Source of the DNA: Buttiauxella agrestis ATCC 33320
Lineage (GTDB): Bacteria > Pseudomonadota > Gammaproteobacteria > Enterobacterales > Enterobacteriaceae
Length of the DNA: 64,000 bases
Assembly: GCF_000735355.1 (NCBI RefSeq)
Contig: NZ_JMPI01000023.1
Span: 124,001 to 188,000, forward strand
Direction of reading: 5' to 3'
Part shown: one piece after another, positions 28,526-38,248 of the stretch
Numbering within the stretch: position 1 is the first letter of the stretch
Layout: each line of letters starts with the position of its first letter
The notes under the pieces: generated by a model
What the model was told of the DNA's origin: nothing
What the model saw: the letters and a program-made list of their open reading frames with translations, nothing else
The model's database searches: none
Translations under genes and position numbers: made by a program

Positions 28526-29938
28526 TTACAGTACGTGAACGGACGCAGTATTGGTGGTGCCACTTGGTACTAATGCACCAGAAACCATCACTACGATGTC
28601 GCCTTTACGAGCTAAACCGCTCTCCAGCGCAACTTCTTTGCCCAGACGGTAGAAATCATCAGTAGAAGCGATTTCTTTAACCAGCTGTGGAATCACGCCT
28701 TTGCTCAGAACTAACTGACGAGCAGTGAGTTCATTGGTGGTCAGCGCCAGGATAGTTGCGTTCGGGAAGTATTTACGCACAGCTTTAGCTGATTTGCCGC
28801 CCTGGGTTGCAACAACAATGATTGGAGCTGCCAGGTTTTCAGCAGTTTCAACTGCACCACGGCAAACTGCTTCGGTGATACGCAGTTTACGGCTGTCATG
28901 GTTGTTATCCAGACGGCTGGTCATCACGCGGTCAGTACGCTCACAGATAGTAGCCATGATGGTCACAGCTTCCAGTGGGTATTTACCTTTAGCAGACTCA
29001 CCAGACAGCATTACTGCGTCGGTGCCGTCGATGATGGCGTTAGCCACGTCACCCGCTTCTGCGCGAGTAGGACGTGGGTTTTTGATCATGGAGTCGAGCA
29101 TCTGAGTTGCAGTGATAACAACTTTACGAGCGCGAACACATTTCTCAATCATCATCTTCTGCGCGAAGATAACTTCTTCAACCGGGATTTCAACGCCCAG
29201 GTCACCACGAGCAACCATGATGCCGTCAGAAGCTTCGAGGATTTCGTCGAAGTTGTTCAGGCCTTCCTGGTTTTCGATTTTGGAGATGATCTGGATGTTC
29301 TCGCCGCCATGCGCTTTTAAGTGCTCACGGATTTCAACAACGTCAGAACGTTTACGGATGAAGGAAGCCGCTACGAAATCAACGCCTTGCTCGCAACCGA
29401 ACACCAGGTCTTGTTTGTCTTTTTCAGCCAAAGCTGGCAGCGCGATGGAAACGCCCGGCAGGTTAACGCCTTTGTTTTCGCCCAGGTCGCCGTTGTTCAG
29501 TACTTTACAAACAACGTTTTTGCCTTCAATTGCAGTGACTTCCATACCGATCAGACCATCGTCAACCAGTACGGTGTTGCCAACGCTCAGGTCGCTGGTG
29601 AAACCTTCGTAAGTGACAGCAACGATATCGCTGTTACCCACAACAGTTTTGTCGGTGGTGAAAGTAAAGGTCTGACCCGCTTTCAGAGAGACGTCGTTGC
29701 CGCCTTCCAGTTTGATAGTGCGGATTTCAGGACCTTTGGTGTCCAGCAGGATTGCTGCTTTCTTACCGGTTTTTTCCATTACGTTGCGCAGGTTCTTGAT
29801 ACGCTGACCGTGTTCTTCGTAGTCACCGTGGGAGAAGTTCAGACGCATTACGTTCATGCCAGCATCAAGCATTTTGCTCAGCATTTCTTCGGATTCGGTT
29901 TTCGGACCGATGGTGCAAACAATTTTAGTCTTTTTCAT
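28526..29938 (-). CDS. pykF: Pyruvate kinase I PykF
   Basis: Fructose-1,6-bisphosphate-activated pyruvate kinase, converting PEP and ADP to pyruvate and ATP. It has 470 residues, the E. coli length, and starts [20 protein letters not shown]. Active-site blocks: [42 protein letters not shown] and [18 protein letters not shown]. It ends ASVHVL. Upstream carries a Cra-type palindrome, as expected for a glycolytic Cra-repressed gene. It is the glycolytic counterpart of ppsA at the other end of the conserved block. Confidence 0.97.
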   Translation of the reverse strand: MKKTKIVCTIGPKTESEEMLSKMLDAGMNVMRLNFSHGDYEEHGQRIKNLRNVMEKTGKKAAILLDTKGPEIRTIKLEGGNDVSLKAGQTFTFTTDKTVVGNSDIVAVTYEGFTSDLSVGNTVLVDDGLIGMEVTAIEGKNVVCKVLNNGDLGENKGVNLPGVSIALPALAEKDKQDLVFGCEQGVDFVAASFIRKRSDVVEIREHLKAHGGENIQIISKIENQEGLNNFDEILEASDGIMVARGDLGVEIPVEEVIFAQKMMIEKCVRARKVVITATQMLDSMIKNPRPTRAEAGDVANAIIDGTDAVMLSGESAKGKYPLEAVTIMATICERTDRVMTSRLDNNHDSRKLRITEAVCRGAVETAENLAAPIIVVATQGGKSAKAVRKYFPNATILALTTNELTARQLVLSKGVIPQLVKEIASTDDFYRLGKEVALESGLARKGDIVVMVSGALVPSGTTNTASVHVL

Positions 29939-30481
29939 GACAGTCTTATCTGTAAGTTGAGAAGGATTGTGAAAATTCGGTTCCGGTCGATACGGGCGCC
30001 GGAGCGCAAACTAAAGCTGGTATTGTTCATGTGCCACCCGGTAAGGATAGGTGACAGAAATAAAGCGTGCAGAGGAAAGTGTGCTTGCGGTTCAGCCTGC
30101 CGGGGATATTGATTGCTTTCTAGTGTATTAGGACAGTTCAATGCGCTGAAACCATTCAAGTCAAGACGCGCTCATTATAGAGGTAACTTGCTCCGAAAGG
30201 AATTGAAAACGCTGTTTCAAATACGGAATGCGCAGAAATACGGCGAAGTGTTATCAGTGCGTTAAGTGGTTATTAACAAACTTGGCGTCGCAAAAGGTTG
30301 GGGAGGCTTATTCCTGGTCTCAGCGACCCTGGACGCGACTTTGCAACTTTTTTAGTTATTTATAATAAATATGAGTTATTCCTTAAAATATAATTGCGGA
30401 ATATAATATTTTTTTGAATGACAGGATCGGTGAGCATTAACGTCCTGTTGACGGCTTTTATATTAATGAAGAATTTTTGTC
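29939..30481. other. pykF upstream region
   Basis: This is a 543-base region. It holds the pykF leader and a Cra-like site (annotated separately). A second symmetric element, TTGAAA-N6-TTTCAA, is at 30203-30220. A TATAAT hexamer near 30360 could serve the small rightward gene at 30482. No other gene is supported. Confidence 0.5.
30145..30160. promoter_or_regulatory. Candidate Cra site of pykF
   Basis: GCTGAAACCATTCAAG matches the Cra consensus GCTGAAACGATTCAGC at most positions and lies about 207 bases upstream of the pykF start. Cra represses pykF in E. coli. Confidence 0.65.
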
Positions 30482-30688
30482 ATGATTAAGTGGTTTATCC
30501 CCGGTGTTGTGGTTGTCGCTTTCCTGTTGGTATGCGGGAATGCTCCGGCAAAAAGAATTGCGCAATGTGAAAACCAGGGCGGCAGTGATGGGGTTTGTGC
30601 TGCACACGAATGGGATTTTGCGATGGAAAGTCCATTTCCCGATAACAACCTTTCCGCACTGGCAAGCCGCGTAAACACTCAGAAATAA
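30482..30688 (+). CDS. Small secreted or membrane protein, unknown
   Basis: A 68-residue frame with an N-terminal hydrophobic helix (MIKWFIPGVVVVAFLLVCGNAPAK) that could be a signal peptide cut near NAPA, then a short polar part with two cysteines (AQCENQGGSDGVCAAHEW), possibly a disulfide. An AAGAA stretch precedes the ATG and a TATAAT box lies about 120 bases upstream. I recognise no family. Overlapping frames on the other strand lack comparable features. It may be a genuine small protein, but coding status is unproven. Confidence 0.45.
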   Translation: MIKWFIPGVVVVAFLLVCGNAPAKRIAQCENQGGSDGVCAAHEWDFAMESPFPDNNLSALASRVNTQK

Positions 30689-30758
30689 GCGCATTACGCG
30701 GCAATGTGTCGCACTTTGTGCGTCCCTGCAAAAAGTGAGAATCTCGCTCTGATCTCGC

Positions 30759-31925
30759 CTAAACGGCGCGAGCTATTTTCTCACCCGCCCGACGCGCGGT
30801 GGCAGGCAGGATACTTGCCGTTGCCACGTAGCCATCGGGATCGAGACAGCGATCCCGCTCCAGCGCTTGCTCAATAACTTCCGCATCCCAGTAAATCTTT
30901 TTACGATGATCGCCCTGAGTGGTCAGCGTGGCTTCCATCACGCCATCCAGCGCCCGGTACTGACGCCAGCTATTGGCAGGAACTGAAATCACCGAACCTT
31001 CTTCAGCCACAATCGTGACTTCTTCACCTGGTCTATTCCACGTGATTTCCAGCGTTCCTTTAAACACCATCAGCACCTGAACATCCGGGCAGGAATGCAA
31101 ACCAACGCGATGCTGGTCCTGAATGCGCAGCCACTCCACAGAGAAACCATGCGGATTCATAATTGGCGGCGCGTTATGCAGGTCTTGTGATATTCCATAG
31201 CCAATCACCGGTGCCAGTTCGCCACCGTGTCCTGGCAAAACAGAATCCAGCAGAGCGTTCGCCGACCATGTCCGCTGCTCGCCCGTCACGGCGCGCTGGC
31301 TCATTTCCTCTATCGGATAATCGCGCAACGCGGCGATATGTTCCGCCCCCAGCGGCTGCAACAACTCGGATTGCGCGGGCAGTTTGTCGCCGGCCTCGAC
31401 ATCAATCAGCATATTGTCGCGACTCAGATACAAACCATATTCGCTTGCGGCCTCTAGTATCGACGGATGCCAGATAATCCCGCCGGTGTTATTGCCCCCT
31501 AAAACGGTGAACACCATGCCGCAGGTATCATTCGGGCTGACGTTAGTAAAACCGCGGAAAATCCACGTCGGGATAGACAAAATAGCCGGTGCGCTGAATT
31601 CCGCCTGATGCTCGCCATTGGCGCCCCAACGGAAACGCCAGCTCCCTTCATGAATCAAAAACACTTCGGCGGTGAAATGCAGATGCAGATTATTGGTGAC
31701 GCCTTTTGGCATCGCCGCCGCACCAATGTTAAACCCGTGCGGCTCGGGAATATTCACCACTTGCGAAGCCGACTGCGTCACGCCTGGGCCAATAAAGGAA
31801 TAGTTTTGTTTGAGGTGCGAGCCGGGTAGTTTGCAGTCGATAAACGCCACGCTACAGGACACGCGGTCTTCCGGGCGAACCAGGCGGCGCTGGGCTTCTT
31901 CTTGGGTCAGAGTAATATTTTGCAT
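30759..31925 (-). CDS. Bicupin protein of the catabolic cluster
   Basis: A 388-residue protein with two cupin domains, one at about 55-165 (NLHLHFTAEVFLIHEGSW, with metal-ligand-like His and Glu) and one at about 255-345 (HSCPDVQVLMVFKGTLEITW). Bicupins include metal-dependent dioxygenases, isomerases and decarboxylases. The first cupin keeps HxH...E ligands, so a metal enzyme is plausible. It is the last gene of a six-gene minus-strand run, 12 bases after the aldolase gene. The reaction is unknown. Confidence 0.8.
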   Translation of the reverse strand: MQNITLTQEEAQRRLVRPEDRVSCSVAFIDCKLPGSHLKQNYSFIGPGVTQSASQVVNIPEPHGFNIGAAAMPKGVTNNLHLHFTAEVFLIHEGSWRFRWGANGEHQAEFSAPAILSIPTWIFRGFTNVSPNDTCGMVFTVLGGNNTGGIIWHPSILEAASEYGLYLSRDNMLIDVEAGDKLPAQSELLQPLGAEHIAALRDYPIEEMSQRAVTGEQRTWSANALLDSVLPGHGGELAPVIGYGISQDLHNAPPIMNPHGFSVEWLRIQDQHRVGLHSCPDVQVLMVFKGTLEITWNRPGEEVTIVAEEGSVISVPANSWRQYRALDGVMEATLTTQGDHRKKIYWDAEVIEQALERDRCLDPDGYVATASILPATARRAGEKIARAV

Positions 31926-31936
31926 AATGTCCTCTA

Positions 31937-32728
31937 TTAATATCCAGATGCGCCACTGGTTGGCGCGGCTTCACCCCGCGCGGTGGCGATTGCGGTGCGT
32001 GACGCACTGCCCAGTTGCATAACGTCATTGGCCGGGGTCACAAAGTTAAAGCCTTGCGCAATTCGATTTGCGGCGGCCTGGCCTGATGTACAAAATATTC
32101 CGGCGAGTTTGTTATGTGCTTTGCAACGACTCAGCACTAACTCTATCGCGGCCAACATTTCAGGGTGTTGCGACTCGGCGCTGGCACTTCCCGTGAGCGT
32201 TAAAGAAAGGTCGTTTGGCCCGATAAATACGCCGTCCAGCCCGGCGGTATCCAGAATCGCGTCGAGATTTTCCAGCCCTTCGCGGGTTTCAATCATCGCC
32301 AGCGTCAGGATCTCTTCATTGGCATACTGCGGGTAATCTTTGCCGCCGTATAAAAGGGCGCGCGCCGGGCCAAAAGAGCGGTTACCGAGTGGCGGGTAGC
32401 GGCAGGCTGAAACAAACTGCCGCGCTTGTTCCGCCGTCGAAATCATCGGGCAGATGATTCCCCAGGCTCCGGCATCAAGCAGGCGCATAATTTGAGCGGG
32501 TTCATTGGTGTTCACGCGGGCCAGCGGCGTGGCAGGTGTCGCCGAAATGGCTTGCAGCATCGACAACGCGTTGGCGAAATCAATCATGCCGTGCTGCATA
32601 TCGACGGTGACGGAATCATAGCCCTGATGCCCGACGATTTCGGCGCTGTAGCCCGAAGGTATCGCCAGCCAACCATTAATGATGGGTTGCTGCTGGCGAA
32701 AGGCCGCTTTGAGCGGATTTTTTCTCAT
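31937..32728 (-). CDS. HpcH/HpaI-family aldolase
   Basis: A 263-residue class II (metal-dependent) aldolase of the HpaI/citrate-lyase-beta family, which splits or joins 2-oxo-4-hydroxy acids, usually giving pyruvate and an aldehyde. Motifs: GYDSVTVDMQHG near residue 36, ARVNTNEPAQIMRLLDAGAWG, the metal-binding glutamate in MIETREGLEN, and DGVFIGPNDLSLTLTG. The start ATG overlaps the hydrolase stop (ATGA). The substrate is not inferable. Confidence 0.88.
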   Translation of the reverse strand: MRKNPLKAAFRQQQPIINGWLAIPSGYSAEIVGHQGYDSVTVDMQHGMIDFANALSMLQAISATPATPLARVNTNEPAQIMRLLDAGAWGIICPMISTAEQARQFVSACRYPPLGNRSFGPARALLYGGKDYPQYANEEILTLAMIETREGLENLDAILDTAGLDGVFIGPNDLSLTLTGSASAESQHPEMLAAIELVLSRCKAHNKLAGIFCTSGQAAANRIAQGFNFVTPANDVMQLGSASRTAIATARGEAAPTSGASGY

Positions 32729-33468
32729 GGTTGTGTCTCCTGTATCCAGTTGCGCATGGCGATTGCCACCAGTTTCGGTTCTTCAAGCGGTAAGAAATGG
32801 CCGCTTTCAGGAAGCGTTATCCAGCGGGCATGAGCAGCGACAGCGGCAACCGACTGGTGATGTGAATGGGTACAAATGACGTCATACGCGCCGTTGATGA
32901 TGAGTATCGGAGAGGGAAACGTGGCCAGAGCCGCGCGATGGTCATCGCGTGAAATCGCCACCTCAGTCTGGTCTGCAAAAACCGCAATGCCGCACTCTTC
33001 AGCCATTTGTACGATTGTCTGGTGAAGCGACGCGTTATCCAGACGATGCGGGGCGACGTATTTCGGCCAGAGAGTTTTCGTGAGCCACGGCGCGACTCCC
33101 AGGCGCGCAGCTTCTTTCACCGCCGCACGTCGCCCGGCCGCGTTAGCGGGTAAATCCCGCAGCGGGTTCACGGACAGCAGCGCCAGACCGGCAATTCGAT
33201 GCGGAGCCAAAGCTACCATTTGCAGAGCCACCATTGCCCCGAGTGAAAAACCCGCCAGGCAAAAGCGCGGCGGCAAAACCTCGAGCAACTGAGTTGCCAG
33301 TTCATGCGCTGATTTGCCCGCGGTGAGCGTGATGCAGCTAAAAGAGGTCACATTTAACTGTTCGCTTAACGGCTGCCATAGCCGCCCGTTGCACAGCGTT
33401 CCGCCGAGCAGAATCAGTGGCGCGTGATGGTTTTCCAGCAAAGGCATCGTATTCATGTTGCTGTCCAC
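32725..33468 (-). CDS. Alpha/beta-fold hydrolase
   Basis: A 247-residue hydrolase with LILLGGTLCNGRLWQPL near the oxyanion region, nucleophile elbow GFSLGAM near residue 95, and a C-terminal histidine in ITLPESGHFLPLEEP. The acidic residue of the triad is probably in INGAYDVICTH. It resembles small esterases or C-C hydrolases of catabolic operons. It overlaps the SDR gene by 16 bases and the aldolase gene by four. Confidence 0.87.
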   Translation of the reverse strand: MDSNMNTMPLLENHHAPLILLGGTLCNGRLWQPLSEQLNVTSFSCITLTAGKSAHELATQLLEVLPPRFCLAGFSLGAMVALQMVALAPHRIAGLALLSVNPLRDLPANAAGRRAAVKEAARLGVAPWLTKTLWPKYVAPHRLDNASLHQTIVQMAEECGIAVFADQTEVAISRDDHRAALATFPSPILIINGAYDVICTHSHHQSVAAVAAHARWITLPESGHFLPLEEPKLVAIAMRNWIQETQP

Positions 33469-34220
33469 CCGCCATCGACCATTAATGCCGTGCCGGTAAT
33501 CAGGGCAGAAGCAGGCGAGGCGAGAAATACCACCGGCCCCATCACATCTTCCAGCGTCCCCAGCCGCTTCAGCTTTATGTTGTCCAACACATAGCGACTA
33601 AATGCCGGGTTTGCGAGATTCGCGCGCGACAGCTCGGTTTCGATAAACGTCGGGCACAGGGTATTCACTCGAATACCCGAATCGCCCAACTCCAGCGCCA
33701 TTGTTTTCGTCAAACCCTCTAGGGCAAACTTAGACGCGCAATAAACGCTGCGTTGCGGGCCGCCGACATGCCCCATTTGCGAGGAAATGTGAATAATTGA
33801 ACCTGGGATCTGGCGCATTTTCATACTGCGTGCAACTAACTGGCTAATAAAGAAGGTTGCCCGCAGATTGAGCGCCATGACCGCATCAAAATTTTCTTCA
33901 CTCACTTCAAGAAATGGTTGATGACGCGCAAGCCCGGCACTGTTTACCAGAATGTCGAACCCCGGTAGGTCTGCCAACGCAGCACCCGCCTGAGCGGTAT
34001 CGGTAATATCCAGCGCCAGGCTGTTTAATTGCAGGCCTTCTGCGGCAGCACTTTTAACCGCCTCCTCAAGCTGCTGCGCCTGGCGGGCAATAATCCACAC
34101 CTGCGCCCCGGCGCGTGCCAGGGCGATGGCCGCCGCAAAACCGATACCACGAGAACCGCCCGTCACTAAAGCCCGCTGATTATCGAGCCGGAATTCCGGT
34201 GTGCGAGGAAGCGCTATCAT
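33453..34220 (-). CDS. Short-chain dehydrogenase/reductase
   Basis: A 255-residue classical SDR. The cofactor motif TGGSRGIG is near residue 20, NSAGLARHQ matches the NAG position, and the catalytic Ser is in IHISSQMG, followed by YCASK (Tyr/Lys). The C-terminal ALMVDGGWTA is typical. It should oxidise or reduce a hydroxyl/keto group with NAD(P). Its ATG overlaps the stop of the upstream histidinol-dehydrogenase-like gene. Confidence 0.9.
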   Translation of the reverse strand: MIALPRTPEFRLDNQRALVTGGSRGIGFAAAIALARAGAQVWIIARQAQQLEEAVKSAAAEGLQLNSLALDITDTAQAGAALADLPGFDILVNSAGLARHQPFLEVSEENFDAVMALNLRATFFISQLVARSMKMRQIPGSIIHISSQMGHVGGPQRSVYCASKFALEGLTKTMALELGDSGIRVNTLCPTFIETELSRANLANPAFSRYVLDNIKLKRLGTLEDVMGPVVFLASPASALITGTALMVDGGWTAT

Positions 34221-35551
34221 TACGATGCCTTCTCAATATCCGCCGCCGGAACCGAGCCTGCGTATGGCACATCCTGGTTGCCGTAACGACGCACGCGAAT
34301 ATTGGCTTGCTCCGCATGGCCCGAGAAACCTTCGAGTTGGCACAAGCGTGAGCAATAGCTGCCAATTTCTGTAGAGGCTTCGTCACTCAGCACTTTCTGC
34401 CAGGTGCAGGTTTTCATAAACTTACCGACCCAAAGTCCGCCGGTATAACGCGCTGCTTTCTGCGTTGGCAGGGTATGGTTGGTGCCGATGACTTTATCGC
34501 CGTAAGCCACATTGGTGCGCGGGCCAAGGAACAGCGCACCAAAGTTGGTCATGTTGGCGAGGAACCAGTCGTCGCGGTTAGTCATCACCTGCACGTGCTC
34601 GGAGGCGATGCGGTCTGCTTCCTGCAACATCTCCTCGTAACTGTCGCAAACAATCACTTCGCCATAATCGCGCCATGCCTGGCGGGCAATTTCTGCGGTG
34701 GGCAATTGCGTCAGCAGGCGCTCAACTTCACGTATCGTTTCTTGTGCCAGTTTCAGCGAGTTGGTGAGCAGGATCGCAGGTGTGGTTACGCCGTGTTCGG
34801 CCTGACCCAGCAGGTCGGTGGCGCAGATTTCGGCGTCTACCGTTTCGTCGGCAATCACCAGCGTTTCCGTTGGCCCGGCGAACAAGTCGATGCCGACGCG
34901 GCCAAATAACTGGCGTTTAGCTTCTGCAACGAAGGCGTTACCCGGGCCGACCAGCATATCTACAGGCGCGATAGTGTCGGTGCCGAGCGCCATCGCGCCA
35001 ATCGCCTGAATACCGCCTAACGCGTAAATCTCCGTTGCACCCGCCATCGCCTGCGCGGCAACAATCGCCGGGGCAGGGCGACCATTAAACGGCGGCGCAC
35101 AGCTCACAATGCGCGAACACCCCGCTACGTTTGCCGTAATAATCGACATATGCGCTGAAGCCAGCAGCGGATATTTCCCACCGGGGACATAACAACCGAC
35201 GGCATTAATCGGAATGTTTTTATGACCAAGAATTACGCCGGGACGGGTTTCGATTTCAAGATCGGTCAGGCAACCTTTTTGCGCCGTGGCAAAATTAAAA
35301 ACTTGCTGCTGGGCAAACTCGATATCTTTAATATCCTGGCGGCTTAATTGTTTGATGCAGGCATTAATTTCACTCTGCGATAAACGATAATCCTGGCGAT
35401 CGTAATTATCGAACTTAATGGATAACTCACGAATAGCCTGATTACCGCGTTGTTCAATATCGGCCAGCGTATTTTCCACCACAATACTGACCTGTTTATT
35501 GGCCTGCTGGCGTTCAGATAATGATTTACTGGTTTTTAAATATTGCGCCAT
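34220..35551 (-). CDS. Histidinol-dehydrogenase-family enzyme 1
   Basis: A 443-residue NAD-dependent alcohol-to-acid dehydrogenase of the HisD family. Catalytic and zinc residues are all present: Gln and His in LLGQAEHG, Glu-His in ASEHVQVMT, Asp in [14 protein letters not shown], and the last His in [11 protein letters not shown]. It is not a his-operon gene: all neighbours are catabolic and there is a paralogue at 40508-41815. HisD homologues such as HpsN oxidise other alcohols through an aldehyde to the acid. AGGAGAGC precedes the ATG. Confidence 0.88.
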   Translation of the reverse strand: MAQYLKTSKSLSERQQANKQVSIVVENTLADIEQRGNQAIRELSIKFDNYDRQDYRLSQSEINACIKQLSRQDIKDIEFAQQQVFNFATAQKGCLTDLEIETRPGVILGHKNIPINAVGCYVPGGKYPLLASAHMSIITANVAGCSRIVSCAPPFNGRPAPAIVAAQAMAGATEIYALGGIQAIGAMALGTDTIAPVDMLVGPGNAFVAEAKRQLFGRVGIDLFAGPTETLVIADETVDAEICATDLLGQAEHGVTTPAILLTNSLKLAQETIREVERLLTQLPTAEIARQAWRDYGEVIVCDSYEEMLQEADRIASEHVQVMTNRDDWFLANMTNFGALFLGPRTNVAYGDKVIGTNHTLPTQKAARYTGGLWVGKFMKTCTWQKVLSDEASTEIGSYCSRLCQLEGFSGHAEQANIRVRRYGNQDVPYAGSVPAADIEKAS

Positions 35552-35645
35552 GACGCTCTCCTTTGATTTTTAATACGTGTTTATCCCGCCCGGCATTGCG
35601 GGTGAATGGGGTGAATCGGATTAAATAAACGATTAAGGTTTAAAT

Positions 35646-36896
35646 TTACTGGCTGGTTTTATTAGCATATTCCTGTGCCGAAGAAACGTTCGGCAGATTC
35701 TTTTGCGCCGCTTTTATCTGGCGCTGCTCCACACTGCGTGCCGCCATGGGTGTGAGGAAAGCCGCAATAACGCACAACACGCCAATCATCAGATACCCGG
35801 AAGACAAATTAATATGCTGCAACATCAAACCCATCGCGACCGGGCCGACAAACATGCCGACAGAATAAATGGTCTGGAATAAGCCCATGCGCGTTGATTG
35901 TTCATCCTCAACCGTATTCACCACGCTTAACGACATAAACACGGCGAATGCCATACCAAACGAGAAACCCGCCATCGCCTGTAAGAAATAGATGAGATAC
36001 ATATTGCTGGTGAAAGGAATGCCAATACTGGAAATCACTTGCAGGATAATGCCAATAACGGCGGTATTCACCAGTCCCAGGCGTTTATAAAACACCGAAC
36101 TACACATCGCTATCGCCAGCGCGTAGAAGATCAAATGGATATTACTCAGCAAGGTCAAAATACCGGCTTTCGCGCCGAGCTGTTGGGCATAAATAGGGGT
36201 CAGCGTATCGCGGGTGGCGAAAGGCACCAGGATGACAATGGTGGCCAGCAGGCCAATAAACCATACGGAAGGGTCCGCGAGCTGGCGCTTCGCACTTTTA
36301 ATACAGGCTTTAAGCGTGGGTGCGCGGGCAGCATCGTGAAATTCTTTAATGCGAAACGTCAGAATCAATGCCAGCAGCGCCGATACGCTTGAGACAAAAT
36401 AGCCGATGTTCTTGTCAAAAAAGTGGATTAACGCGCCACCAATACAGTTGCCGAGGAAAACCCCTAATGGCCCGGCAAGTGCCAGTAATGCCACAGCGGC
36501 AGGCGCATCTTTTTTATCAAAATAGCGAATAAACAGGATGTTATACAAAACCCAGGTCGCCGCAGTGAATCCATCGGCGGCCTTCGCCAGGTACAATGTC
36601 ACGGCGGTGGGTTCCAGGTAGGCTATCGGCCAGGTCACCATCGGTAACAGCAGGCTGACCTGGATAAATATTTTTCGGCTCTTCACCACGTCCGACAAAA
36701 TGCCAATCGGGAAACGGATAAATAACGTGGCTAATCCACTGGCGCCCATAATCATTCCCACCACTTCTGGCTGCATTCCTTCGCTGATTAACATCGGGGC
36801 GAGAAATGCATCGATACTGTGGATGCAAATGAAGAACAACACGCTAATGGTAAAAAACAGTCTGACTTCGGATCGACTAAAGAGTGCACGAAACAT
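35646..36896 (-). CDS. MFS transporter of the catabolic cluster
   Basis: A 416-residue permease with about 12 transmembrane segments. The loop 2-3 signature is FPIGILSDVVKSRK near residue 62, and the central hydrophilic loop (about 190-210) contains FHDAARAP. It is the first gene of the minus arm, starting in the region with the two palindromic operators. Presumed importer of the cluster's substrate. The family is broad, so specificity is unknown. Confidence 0.87.
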   Translation of the reverse strand: MFRALFSRSEVRLFFTISVLFFICIHSIDAFLAPMLISEGMQPEVVGMIMGASGLATLFIRFPIGILSDVVKSRKIFIQVSLLLPMVTWPIAYLEPTAVTLYLAKAADGFTAATWVLYNILFIRYFDKKDAPAAVALLALAGPLGVFLGNCIGGALIHFFDKNIGYFVSSVSALLALILTFRIKEFHDAARAPTLKACIKSAKRQLADPSVWFIGLLATIVILVPFATRDTLTPIYAQQLGAKAGILTLLSNIHLIFYALAIAMCSSVFYKRLGLVNTAVIGIILQVISSIGIPFTSNMYLIYFLQAMAGFSFGMAFAVFMSLSVVNTVEDEQSTRMGLFQTIYSVGMFVGPVAMGLMLQHINLSSGYLMIGVLCVIAAFLTPMAARSVEQRQIKAAQKNLPNVSSAQEYANKTSQ

Positions 36897-37013
36897 GTGG
36901 TGAACCTCTTAAATATTAATGGGTTATAACCAATCAAGTACGGCATTAACCGGTGCAATCCTTTGTCGCTAACTTGCGTCACCGGTAAAACTGACGGCGT
37001 ATTTTTTGTTTTC

Positions 37014-37027
37014 TGCATACGTATTCA
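37014..37027. promoter_or_regulatory. Operator-like palindrome 1 of the LacI-type regulator
   Basis: TGCATACGTATTCA is near-symmetric around the central CG/GT and 118 bases upstream of the MFS start. It shares TGCATACG-AT-CA with the second site 89 bases away. LacI-family sites have this size and symmetry. Confidence 0.65.
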
Positions 37028-37102
37028 AAAGTTGAAGTTACGAAAAGGTTTCAATTTTGTAAAGGCAGATAATGTAAATGTGAAAAAAATAATTTTGTCT
37101 GT

Positions 37103-37116
37103 TGCATACGCATGCA
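37103..37116. promoter_or_regulatory. Operator-like palindrome 2 of the LacI-type regulator
   Basis: TGCATACGCATGCA is a near-perfect palindrome (TTGCAT-ACGC-ATGCAA with flanks) 62 bases before the regulator start. It probably mediates control of the plus arm and autoregulation. Confidence 0.65.
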
Positions 37117-37177
37117 AAGATGGTGTAAGTATAAAAAACAGGCATTCCAGAGGGATGTGGATAAGGACTACCAAATC

Positions 37178-38248
37178 ATGAAACGTAAGACTTTTGGCCC
37201 CGTGACTTCTCAGCAAGTGGCACAAATAGCGGGAGTATCACAATCGGCGGTATCGCGCACTTTCACGCCAGGAGCGAGCATTTCTCCGGCAACGCGTGAA
37301 AAGGTGCTGAAGGCGGCGCGCGAACTGGGCTATCGGCCAAATGCCATTGCCCGATCCCTAAACACCGCCCGCTCAAGGATTGTGGGTGTGGTGATGTCCT
37401 ATTTTGATAACCAGTTCTACCCGCAGGTTCTGGAAGCACTGGCGCAAAAGCTCGATGAGCTGAATTACCACCTGCTGCTGTTTGTGGGCGACCGCGATGG
37501 TAACGTCGACCGGATTTTCGACCAGATCATGCAATACCGGGTTGACGGGATTGTGCTGGCTTCGGTTTCGCTGTCGGTCGAGCTTTCCGAAGAGTGTGTC
37601 GCTGCCGGGATCCCGGTGGTGCTGTTTAATCGCAGCGAAGAAAATGCCACGGCGTCGAGCGTGAATACCGATAACGAAGCGGCAGCCAAACAGATTGCAG
37701 AATTTCTGCTCGCCGGGGAGCACCAGCACTTTGCGTATGTGGCCGGGCTTTCTGACTCTTCGGTTAACCTGGCGCGGCAGAGTGGGTATATCAATACGCT
37801 TAATCACCACGGAATTAAGGATGTCCGCGTGGTGCAGGGGGATTACGATGCCAGAAAAACCGCAAAAGCGGCCTGGGAACTGTTTTCCTCGCCACAGCCA
37901 CCGGATGCCATTTTTGCTGCCAATGATCATATGGCGCTTACCGTGATGGATGTTGCCCGGTTCGAATTTGGCCTGCGGATTCCAGAAGATCTTTCGGTCA
38001 TCGGTTATGACGATACCGGCCCTTCAGGTTGGCCGTCTTACGCTCTGACGTCGGCATCTCAGCCTGTTGATGCCATGGTCGGGGCCACCATAGCGCTACT
38101 GATGAAACAGATTGAAAGTGAAAACATTGAACCGGAACAGGTTGTGGTTCCTGGTGTGCTGGTGGTGCGTCATTCCGCAAGGCGGCCACAATTTGGCGTT
38201 ATCGAAAAAGATGGGCTGTCATTGTTCCAGCCGCAGGAGGTTGAATGA
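37178..38248 (+). CDS. LacI-family transcriptional regulator of the catabolic cluster
   Basis: A 356-residue repressor. Helix-turn-helix at residues 10-55 (TSQQVAQIAGVSQSAVSRTF, then REKVLKAARELGYRPNAIAR with the hinge helix). The periplasmic-binding-protein-like effector domain follows (SRIVGVVMSYFDN...), with AIFAANDHMALTVMD and LSVIGYDDTG. ATG 37178 is chosen because it opens the DNA-binding domain; the frame upstream of it is unconserved. It lies between the two divergent arms and overlaps the next gene by four bases. The effector is probably a pathway intermediate. Confidence 0.9.
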   Translation: MKRKTFGPVTSQQVAQIAGVSQSAVSRTFTPGASISPATREKVLKAARELGYRPNAIARSLNTARSRIVGVVMSYFDNQFYPQVLEALAQKLDELNYHLLLFVGDRDGNVDRIFDQIMQYRVDGIVLASVSLSVELSEECVAAGIPVVLFNRSEENATASSVNTDNEAAAKQIAEFLLAGEHQHFAYVAGLSDSSVNLARQSGYINTLNHHGIKDVRVVQGDYDARKTAKAAWELFSSPQPPDAIFAANDHMALTVMDVARFEFGLRIPEDLSVIGYDDTGPSGWPSYALTSASQPVDAMVGATIALLMKQIESENIEPEQVVVPGVLVVRHSARRPQFGVIEKDGLSLFQPQEVE

